NCBI GenBank assembly: GCA_937884735.1
Contig: CAKZYI010000812.1
Location: forward strand, 1 to 11,820
Length of the DNA stretch: 11,820 nucleotides
Direction of reading: 5' to 3'
Source of the DNA: an uncultured Pleurocapsa sp.
GTDB lineage: Bacteria > Cyanobacteriota > Cyanobacteriia > Cyanobacteriales > Xenococcaceae
Part shown: in pieces, positions 6,642 through 11,820 of the stretch
Layout of the letters: each line of letters starts with the position of its first letter
How positions within the stretch are numbered: position 1 is the first letter of the stretch
Translations under genes and position numbers: made by a program
The notes under the pieces: generated by a model
What the model saw: only the letters and a program-made list of their open reading frames with translations
Told to the model about the DNA's origin: nothing
Databases searched by the model: none

Positions 6642-8780
6642 CTAAAAAGATAGCTTATCTGTGGGATTTTGCAGATTGAGCATTCTCAATCCAGGAGTAA
6701 GAGCGATCGCATATTTTTCTAGTAGATATTTTTCTCCGTCGTACAAAATAGACATGGGGACGGTTTGCAAAATACCATCAAGAACAAAAACCAGATTACT
6801 AGGCTGTCGATTTATCAAATCAGGCTCAAAAGGTTTGATGAGCATGTCGTACAGTTGAGCGGATAATTTTTTAACTTCGACTGTTCGATCTGGCTCAGTA
6901 ATATACAAGCGAAGTTGTTGAACTATAGTTTCTAAATCTTTTTGAGCAATCAACTCTCTATGATGGCGAAATGTCTGAGTAGAAGTTGTCCCATCAGGGT
7001 TATTCATTGCCATGATTACTTCCAAGCTATTGGGCAAGATCAGAGTATGGATAGCTACTGCGTTTTTATCTATTTGATTGATATTTCTTACCTTAGAAGT
7101 GAGACAAGCATCTTGAAAATAGTTGTCTAATTCTGCTATTTGCAAAGATTCGATCGCATCTAACGCATTAACAAGATCCATATTTGAAGGGGATGTTCCT
7201 GTTAGCAATAAATCGGCATATTCTTTATAGATAGGTTCAATTTGTTCGTGAAAGTCAAACTGTATTTCTCTAGTCAAAGAAGCCAAATCTTCGCGCAAAC
7301 TGTCTAGTGTCATCAGAGAAGCCTGATAGCTGGCGATCGCAAATTCTCTTTGGTTTTGATCGGCATAGATCTTTCCTAGCTGCCATTGCCAACGATATGC
7401 TATTTCTGAAGCTTGAACCTGCTGTGCTAAATTTAATGCCTGAGAAATCAATTCCTGTGGCGTATTTTCTAGCTCAAGATTGACATGTCTCATCTGTAAC
7501 ATGCCCAAATAACCCAAAGCATATGATTGGGCTGAAAAATTTTCTGTTGTTTTTGCCTGTTGGATTACATCTAGATAAATATCGGCAATATTCTGCCATG
7601 AATATTCGATCGCAACTCCATTTTGTTTTAATCGTTGGAGATCTAGGGCAAATTTAATTTCAGCGTATAAATTTCGTTTTTGGGACGGGTTTTTTGAGTG
7701 TAGTCCAATTTGACTAACTAGGTTTTGCGCCTTAAACCACTGTTGAGTGCTAACAAATAAAGATAGTAAGTTTAGCTGTGCGGAGAATTTGTATTTATCG
7801 GCAATTTGAGGATGTAACCCCTCGCTATTTAGCTGCTGATAATATTCGGTTGCTATCTTGACATGGGAAAGGAAGCTAGGCAAATCTTCAAACTCTTTGG
7901 CTTGAAAAGCGATCGCTTTATTGACATTTCCCAAACTTAACAGAACTTTGGCTTCAGCTAAAGGAGATATATAGGGAAGACTAGAGTTAATAGCTTGATT
8001 CGCCGTTATTATGGTTTCTGCTTGAGATAATTTTCCCTTCAACAGCAAAATATTGCTTAGTTGGTTCAATCCTTCTATTTGCCAAGGTTGAGCTTCAATT
8101 TTCACTCGACTAATAATTTTTTCAATTTCGGCCAGAGTTAAATTGTCACAATCATTTTTTTGCCGTTCAAAGGCGGCTAAAATGCGATCGCAAGAGCGAG
8201 GATAAAAGCCCATCTTTTCCAAGGCTTTGGCTTGATTTAACAGACTACCAGAGACTCCTAAACGGTCTTCTATAAGCCTATAAAGTTGTTCTGCTTTTTT
8301 CCAATCCTCTAAAGCTTGGCGATTTTTTCCTCTCCCAAACTCAAAATGACCTTTTGTATGCCAAATTTGAGCTAATACCTGGTTTTTGCTGCTACTTGGT
8401 GCGGTTTTTTCTAATAAAGCAAAACTGTCTACAATCTTATTTTCAGCCAAATCCCAATTGTCTAGCTGTTGTTGTGCTAGAGACATCAAAGAATATATTT
8501 GAGCTTGCTGTAAATATTTAGTCTCACCCTGATATAACTGATTAGCCTGTTCTAGTAATTGGAGCGATCGTTTAAATTCTCCCATCTGATAAAGTTTTTG
8601 AGCTTGCCTGACTAATTGGGATGGTAAAATCTGAGCCTGAATTAAACCTTTATTTTCACTTATATTATCTAGCCGACAGTTTTTGCGATCGCACTGTTGC
8701 GCCATCAGGCTCTGATTCAGCAACAGAATTAATACTATTCCCAACCAAAAAATAATTAAGAACTTCCACCAACGTTTCAT
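6642..8780 (-). CDS. TPR-CHAT protein, N-terminal part, ended by an in-frame amber codon
   Basis: This is 712 residues from ATG 8780 to TAG 6642. TTG 8789 would add three residues, but the MKRWWKF n-region favours the ATG. Residues 1-26 look like a signal peptide (hydrophobic core, then SLMA before QQ), so export is likely. The body is a long helical-repeat region with TPR-like units, for example QKLYQMGEFKRSLQLLEQA, QQQLDNWDLAENKI and GKIYADQNQREFAIASYQASL. From about residue 535 the CHAT approach region begins (LDAIESLQIAELDNYF) and runs to VFVLDGILQTVPMSILYDGE and YAIALTPGL. The ORF then stops before the His/Cys dyad. A full reading through the stop would give 912 residues, a usual size for cyanobacterial TPR-CHAT proteins. 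CHAT domains are caspase-like cysteine proteases; the target here is unknown. Confidence 0.85.
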   Translation of the reverse strand: MKRWWKFLIIFWLGIVLILLLNQSLMAQQCDRKNCRLDNISENKGLIQAQILPSQLVRQAQKLYQMGEFKRSLQLLEQANQLYQGETKYLQQAQIYSLMSLAQQQLDNWDLAENKIVDSFALLEKTAPSSSKNQVLAQIWHTKGHFEFGRGKNRQALEDWKKAEQLYRLIEDRLGVSGSLLNQAKALEKMGFYPRSCDRILAAFERQKNDCDNLTLAEIEKIISRVKIEAQPWQIEGLNQLSNILLLKGKLSQAETIITANQAINSSLPYISPLAEAKVLLSLGNVNKAIAFQAKEFEDLPSFLSHVKIATEYYQQLNSEGLHPQIADKYKFSAQLNLLSLFVSTQQWFKAQNLVSQIGLHSKNPSQKRNLYAEIKFALDLQRLKQNGVAIEYSWQNIADIYLDVIQQAKTTENFSAQSYALGYLGMLQMRHVNLELENTPQELISQALNLAQQVQASEIAYRWQWQLGKIYADQNQREFAIASYQASLMTLDSLREDLASLTREIQFDFHEQIEPIYKEYADLLLTGTSPSNMDLVNALDAIESLQIAELDNYFQDACLTSKVRNINQIDKNAVAIHTLILPNSLEVIMAMNNPDGTTSTQTFRHHRELIAQKDLETIVQQLRLYITEPDRTVEVKKLSAQLYDMLIKPFEPDLINRQPSNLVFVLDGILQTVPMSILYDGEKYLLEKYAIALTPGLRMLNLQNPTDKLSF

Positions 8781-8841
8781 CTCAATCAATGCCTTTCAAA
8801 TAATTACATCCTCTCAACTATTGAAGTATCATTTTTTACCC

Positions 8842-8859
8842 TTTACATATCTTTACAGT
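8842..8859 (+). promoter_or_regulatory. HLR1-like element (candidate RpaB site)
   Basis: TTTACATATCTTTACAGT matches the published HLR1 pattern (KTTACAWW-NN-KTTACAWW) at all fixed positions except one W, where it has G. A third half-site, TTTACAAA, lies at 8873-8880. HLR1 is bound by RpaB, the light-responsive regulator of photosystem, phycobilisome, hli and rpoD genes in cyanobacteria. It could serve a cpe transcript or the CHAT gene; orientation and spacing favour neither decisively. TATAAA at 8910-8915 is a possible -10 box downstream. Confidence 0.55.
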
Positions 8860-8860
8860 A

Positions 8861-8892
8861 TTCCTATTAAGTTTTACAAAACTTGATAGGAA
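8861..8892. repeat. 32-bp near-perfect palindrome
   Basis: TTCCTATTAAGTTTT (8861-8875) faces AAAACTTGATAGGAA (8878-8892) around a 2-nt centre. 14 of 15 pairs match, and the single exception (T8868/G8885) would be a G-U pair in RNA. No T-tract follows. The near absence of a loop suggests a dimeric protein site more than an RNA hairpin. It starts 2 bp after the HLR1-like element and contains its third half-site. Confidence 0.65.
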
Positions 8893-8956
8893 CGGTACAT
8901 TCCTCATTGTATAAATAAACTGTGAATAGCTTACTAATTATTAACTAGATTAGAGT

Positions 8957-9061
8957 TTGGCTCATTCAATTTTGGTGTTTGACCAAAACAGTTTATGCTT
9001 AATATAACTTAAGATAAATCTAAATTAAACACCTTCTAAAAACGACACTTGGTTCATTCAA
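8957..9061 (+). repeat. Direct repeat pair TTGG(C/T)TCATTCAA
   Basis: Copies lie at 8957-8969 and 9049-9061, 92 bp apart, identical at 12 of 13 positions. They are candidate activator sites upstream of cpeC; no known regulator motif is recognised. Confidence 0.4.
8970..8988. repeat. 7-bp stem hairpin TTTTGGT / ACCAAAA
   Basis: TTTTGGT (8970-8976) and ACCAAAA (8982-8988) are exact reverse complements around GTTTG. It directly adjoins the first copy of the direct repeat. It could be an operator or an RNA hairpin in a long cpe leader. Confidence 0.45.
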
Positions 9062-9246
9062 GTGCCTTAATATGCGGGAACTTATTGACTTCTTTACTAA
9101 AGAAATCAGACCCAGAATATTTGTAATTAAATAAATTGGCGTAAAACAATTTTAGTAATTGTTGAGCAGTGAAATGTTGAATAAAAGCTATTTATCATTT
9201 CCCTTCTTAGCTTTTGCTCCCGATTGAATTATCCAATATAAAGTTG

Positions 9247-9293
9247 GTTTCCAGTTTTAAGGAAACAAAACTATGGCAAGCAATAGATATTAG
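9247..9293 (+). promoter_or_regulatory. Hairpin over a Shine-Dalgarno plus six-codon mini-ORF in the cpeC leader
   Basis: AAGGA (9259-9263) is placed 9 nt before ATG 9273, ideal for translation, yet the frame reads only MASNRY before TAG (9291-9293). GTTTCC (9247-9252) pairs exactly with GGAAAC (9261-9266), which would bury this Shine-Dalgarno in a hairpin. It is either a leader peptide in a controlled 5' UTR, or a remnant of a lost gene start. Confidence 0.35.
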
Positions 9294-9451
9294 CAGGTAT
9301 TTATACCTAATGTTAAATTTGCTTGTCGAGTTTGTGTATTTACATAAAGCTCATTTCTTTAAGTTTGTAAAGCAGTAATAAAGTAAGGAACGGAGAAGGT
9401 TTTTTCTCTTATTCAAAAACTTTGTGTTTTATATTCTGTAAAAAATTAATT

Positions 9452-9464
9452 CCTAATTAGGGAG
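9452..9464 (+). promoter_or_regulatory. cpeC ribosome binding site overlapping a 10-bp palindrome
   Basis: GGGAG (9460-9464) sits 9 nt before the cpeC ATG at 9474 and fixes that start. The palindrome CCTAATTAGG (9452-9461) overlaps its first two bases, so local folding could limit ribosome access. Confidence 0.6.
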
Positions 9465-9473
9465 ATTTATTAA

Positions 9474-10349
9474 ATGACATTTGGACCAGCATCCGAATTA
9501 GGTGTCGGCTTATTTGAAGATACCGCTCCTTTTGAATACGTACCTGGTCGTTCCGAAGAGGAAGTAGAAAGCATTATTCGTGCAGTCTACAGACAGGTAC
9601 TAGGTAACGCTTACATCATGGAAAGCGAAAGAGCAACTGTTCCTGAGTCTCAATTTAGACTAGGGCAATTAAGCGTGCGCGAATTCGTGCGTGAAATTGG
9701 TAAATCTGATGCTTACATTTCTCGTTTCTTTGAAACTTGTCCTCGTTACCGTTTTATTGAATTAAACTTCAAGCATTTTCTTGGTCGTGCGCCCAATGGA
9801 TATGATGAAATGAAGGCTCACAGTGCCATTTTAGATGAAGGCGGTTGGGAAGCAGAAATTGACTCTTATCTTGATAGTGACGAATATCAAGAAGCCTATG
9901 GAGAAAACTTTGTTCCTTTCTATCGCGGCTACAAGAGTCGTCCTGGTCAAACTATGGTGGAATTCACTCATATGTTTGCTTTGGCTCGTGGTGCTTCTTC
10001 TAGTGACTTCAAAGGCAGTTTAGCTGGTAAAAGCCCTGCATTAAATAAAAGCGTTATTCAAGGAACTCCTATCTCTATCGTTCCTCCTTCTGGTGGTGCT
10101 GCTGGTGATGGTTGGTCTTTCCAAGAACCTGCATTGAGTTCTCGTACTCGCCAAGGTTCTGGCGCAGGAGAAAATGGCAAAGTGTACCGTATCGAAGTTA
10201 CAGGTTATGCTTCTCGTGCTGTTAATCGCGTATCTAAGTTCCGTCGTAGCAACAAAGTATATCTAGTACCTTACGATAAGCTATCTCAAGAATATAAACG
10301 TATTCACAAGCAAGGTGGCAAAATCGCAAGTATTACCCCTGTTAACTAG
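9474..10349 (+). CDS. cpeC: Phycoerythrin-associated rod linker CpeC
   Basis: A 291-aa linker that joins phycoerythrin hexamers into phycobilisome rods on the thylakoid surface. Residues about 28-160 are a phycobilisome linker domain (IIRAVYRQVLGN, then ESERATVPESQFRLGQLSVREFVR, RYRFIELNFKHFLGRAP, EAEIDSYLDSDEY, ENFVPFYRGY). A Ser/Gly-rich spacer (about 175-235) leads to a CpcD-like domain (236-290: GKVYRIEVTGY, KFRRSNKVYLVPYDKLSQEY). The MTFGPASELGVGLFE opening and the GASSS...GKSPALN middle resemble CpeC of chromatically adapting filamentous cyanobacteria, which is why I choose cpeC over cpcC. The length fits, and the GGGAG box at 9460-9464 fixes the start. It is the first gene of the cpeCDE set, behind a long regulatory region. 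Confidence 0.92.
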   Translation: MTFGPASELGVGLFEDTAPFEYVPGRSEEEVESIIRAVYRQVLGNAYIMESERATVPESQFRLGQLSVREFVREIGKSDAYISRFFETCPRYRFIELNFKHFLGRAPNGYDEMKAHSAILDEGGWEAEIDSYLDSDEYQEAYGENFVPFYRGYKSRPGQTMVEFTHMFALARGASSSDFKGSLAGKSPALNKSVIQGTPISIVPPSGGAAGDGWSFQEPALSSRTRQGSGAGENGKVYRIEVTGYASRAVNRVSKFRRSNKVYLVPYDKLSQEYKRIHKQGGKIASITPVN

Positions 10350-10369
10350 GTAAAAAACTTTTTAATCCG

Positions 10370-10419
10370 CTGCTTTAGTCAGCAGAAATTACTATTTTAC
10401 TATTTTATAGTTTTCTGCT
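10370..10419 (+). promoter_or_regulatory. Two mutually exclusive hairpins after cpeC (attenuator-like)
   Basis: AGCAG at 10381-10385 can pair with CTGCT upstream (10370-10374, 6-nt loop). Alternatively, as AGCAGAAA (10381-10388), it pairs exactly with TTTCTGCT downstream (10412-10419, 23-nt loop). The shared strand makes the two folds exclusive. The region between is T/A-rich. This could set the ratio of cpeC to cpeD/E transcripts. Confidence 0.4.
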
Positions 10420-10439
10420 CGACCGTAGTGGAACTTTGT

Positions 10440-10536
10440 ATGACAAATGAAAAATAAACATCTCGATGGAGATGGCTATGTCCAAAACATGAATATTCCT
10501 CAACAGGAAATTAAGTGTACTTGGGAATTTTGTCAT
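10440..10536 (+). promoter_or_regulatory. Structured leader upstream of cpeD
   Basis: ATGACAAA (10440-10447) and TTTGTCAT (10529-10536) are exact reverse complements enclosing about 80 nt. Inside is a compact hairpin, CATCTC-GATG-GAGATG (10459-10474). A second CATCTC at 10534-10539 could compete for the same GAGATG. No real gene is seen in the 222-bp cpeC-cpeD gap; the tiny ATG frames here are five to eight codons long. Confidence 0.35.
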
Positions 10537-10571
10537 CTCTCTCGATTATATTGATTTAGGAGAAATAAGAC

Positions 10572-11336
10572 ATGACTGCAGTAATAGATGCACCTGTAGA
10601 AATTCGTAATAATAGTAACGCTGATGATAAAGCGATCGCTATTCGTGCGGTATACAAGCAAGTGTTGGGCAATCCTCACGTAATGGAAAGCGAACGTCTA
10701 GTGAGCGCGGAATCTCAATTTTGCAATGGCAGTATTAGCCTTAGAGAATTTGTTCGTGCCGTAGCCAAATCTGATTTTTATCGCGCTCGTTATTTTGAGA
10801 CTTGTGCGCCATACCGTTTTGTAGAGCTAAATTTTAAACACCTTTTGGGACGTGCTCCTGAAGATCAATCAGAACTCTCACAGCATATTCAGCGTTGTGT
10901 GAATGAAGGCTACGAAGCTGAAATCGACTCTTATATAGATAGTGTAGAGTATTCTGAGAAATTTGGCGAAAATCTTGTTCCTTTTTATACTGGAGCAACC
11001 AGTACAGTAGGTCAAAAACAAGTCAACTACAATCGCACTCTTTCTTTGCTTCAGGGTATTGCAGGAGTAGATAGTGCAGAAAAAGACTCTCGTTTAGTAG
11101 ACAGCGTGGCAACCAATAGTGCTACGGCAGCCAAAGCACCTGCCGCTAATGGGCGTTTATCTCCTTCTCCCGATGCGACTGCGAAAAAATTCAAAATTGT
11201 CGTCAAAGGAGCTAAAATCGATGCTCCTCGCCGTTTTAGCACTACTGAGTATATAGCTCCTGGCGATCGCATGAGCCCTCAAATCCAACGTATTCACCGT
11301 ACTGGAGCAAAAATCGTCAGCATTACTGAGATTTAA
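10572..11336 (+). CDS. cpeD: Phycoerythrin-associated rod linker CpeD
   Basis: A 254-aa second rod linker of the phycoerythrin part of the phycobilisome. The linker domain spans about residues 18-150 (AIRAVYKQVLGNPHVMESERL, SISLREFVRAVAKSDFY, YRFVELNFKHLLGRAP, YEAEIDSYIDSVEY, ENLVPFYTG). An Ala/Ser-rich spacer follows (about 165-200). The CpcD-like domain is at about 205-254 (KKFKIVVKGAK, TTEYIAPGDRMSPQIQRIHR, GAKIVSITEI). Size and domain order match CpeD of cpeCDE operons; the assignment relies partly on gene order. AGGAG at 10558-10562, 9 nt before the ATG, supports the start. It contains two HIP1 sites. The 222-bp gap after cpeC is unusually long for one operon and holds candidate RNA structures. 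Confidence 0.88.
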   Translation: MTAVIDAPVEIRNNSNADDKAIAIRAVYKQVLGNPHVMESERLVSAESQFCNGSISLREFVRAVAKSDFYRARYFETCAPYRFVELNFKHLLGRAPEDQSELSQHIQRCVNEGYEAEIDSYIDSVEYSEKFGENLVPFYTGATSTVGQKQVNYNRTLSLLQGIAGVDSAEKDSRLVDSVATNSATAAKAPAANGRLSPSPDATAKKFKIVVKGAKIDAPRRFSTTEYIAPGDRMSPQIQRIHRTGAKIVSITEI

Positions 11337-11392
11337 AGTTTTCAACTGAATTTTCAGCTTACAGCTCATTTTAAAATCAGGAGAAATTTACT

Positions 11393-11820
11393 ATGTCATT
11401 TTGGGTTACAGACTTACAGCCAGTTGAACTGCGCGAACGCGAACCAGATCAAGATTTTAATATCATCATTCGCCTAGCATATAAACAAATATTGGGCAAT
11501 GCCTACCTACTTGAAGGAGAACGCTTAGAAACGGCTGAATCTTTATTTAGGAATGGCGATATTACTGTCAGAGGTTTTGTCAGAGCTATTGGTCAATCTG
11601 AGCTATATCGCTCTTTGTTTTTCGAGACTTGCTCACAGTATCGTTTTATTGAAATGAACTGTAAGCACTTCTTGGGACGCGCTCCTTTAGATCAGGCAGA
11701 AATATCTGAGCACGTACAAATTTACAATAGTTTTGGCTACGAGGCAGAGATTGATTCATATATCGATAGCGATGAATATATCAATGCCTACGGCGATAAT
11801 ACTGTTCCCTGTCCTCGTAC
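11393..11820 (+). CDS. cpeE: Phycoerythrin-associated rod linker CpeE, N-terminal 142 residues (3' end outside window)
   Basis: The frame opens at ATG 11393 with AGGAG at 11379-11383 (9-nt spacing) and runs off the window without a stop. The visible protein is one phycobilisome linker domain: IIRLAYKQILGNAYLLEGERL, TAESLFRNGDITVRGFVRAI, QYRFIEMNCKHFLGRAP, DQAEISEHVQIYNSFG, YEAEIDSYIDSDEY. A short MSFWVTDLQPVELRE lead precedes it. Third position after cpeC and cpeD, a 56-bp gap and the NCKHFLGRAP / ISEHVQIYN wording support cpeE. Near the window edge the usual VPYYRG or VPFYRG of the family reads VPCPRT here. Whether a CpcD-like domain follows cannot be seen. Confidence 0.85.
   Translation, partial: MSFWVTDLQPVELREREPDQDFNIIIRLAYKQILGNAYLLEGERLETAESLFRNGDITVRGFVRAIGQSELYRSLFFETCSQYRFIEMNCKHFLGRAPLDQAEISEHVQIYNSFGYEAEIDSYIDSDEYINAYGDNTVPCPR

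Larger units (their letters stand above)
8781..9473. other. Long regulatory region between the CHAT gene and cpeC
   Basis: This is 693 bp without a convincing protein gene, upstream of both cpeC (+) and the CHAT gene (-). It contains an HLR1-like repeat, a 32-bp near-palindrome, a 7-bp stem hairpin at 8970-8988, a 13-bp direct repeat pair, and a hairpin plus mini-ORF at 9247-9293. I looked for the CcaR G-box (CTTTNCGATTT) and the L-box type inverted repeat known from chromatically regulated cpe/cpc genes and saw neither. It is free of HIP1 sites. Confidence 0.7.

Noticed and set aside
9072..9134. 20-codon plus-strand ORF starting MRELIDFF in the cpeC leader
   Set aside because: No Shine-Dalgarno precedes it and it is short enough to be chance; kept only as a possible leader ORF.
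1285..11270. About 16 GCGATCGC octamers as possible binding sites
   Set aside because: This is the genome-wide HIP1 repeat typical of many cyanobacteria, useful for taxonomy and not a local signal.
11051..11369. Minus-strand ORFs opposite the 3' end of cpeD
   Set aside because: They mirror the CpcD-like domain and spacer codons of cpeD and have no independent support.

Overview
The window comes from a phycobilisome-containing, phycoerythrin-producing cyanobacterium. It carries a cpeCDE-type run of phycoerythrin rod-linker genes, an nblA-like phycobilisome-degradation gene, a one-helix high-light-inducible protein (HLIP), and about 16 copies of the cyanobacterial HIP1 octamer GCGATCGC, where a random sequence of this size would be expected to hold well under one. 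The DNA is AT-rich. The genus cannot be fixed from this window; a Pleurocapsales-like or similar unicellular/filamentous lineage is only a guess.

Layout. 2-283 (+): the C-terminal end of a receiver domain, probably from a hybrid histidine kinase or response regulator that starts outside the window. 353-529 (-): a 58-aa NblA-like protein, convergent with the receiver gene and divergent from an HLIP gene (877-1086, +). 1261-1560 (+): a small exported protein of unknown function. 1728-2249 (-): a DUF3293 protein that carries an in-frame palindromic repeat; it is divergent from ilvA (2293-3804, +), threonine ammonia-lyase. 3865-4782 (+): an exported protein with duplicated GTW/lipocalin-like units. 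4891-6030 (+): a membrane-anchored phosphodiester-glycosidase (NAGPA-type) domain protein. 8780-6042 (-): a TPR-CHAT gene interrupted by one in-frame amber codon at 6642-6644, which separates the repeat region from the His/Cys catalytic dyad. 8781-9473: a gene-free region of about 690 bp holding an HLR1-like element, a 32-bp near-palindrome, further inverted and direct repeats and a six-codon mini-ORF. 9474-11820 (+): cpeC, cpeD and the first 142 codons of cpeE, which runs off the window.

How it fits together. The recognisable theme is light and nutrient control of the antenna. cpeCDE build phycoerythrin discs onto phycobilisome rods, NblA marks phycobiliproteins for proteolysis, HLIPs protect chlorophyll proteins in strong light, and an HLR1-like site suggests RpaB-type control. 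The remaining genes (ilvA, DUF3293, glycosidase, lipocalin-like, CHAT) look like unrelated neighbours. I found no tRNA, rRNA, CRISPR array or transposase gene. The best candidates for new biology are the regulatory sequences around cpeC/cpeD and the amber-split CHAT gene; I do not see a convincing undescribed multi-gene system.
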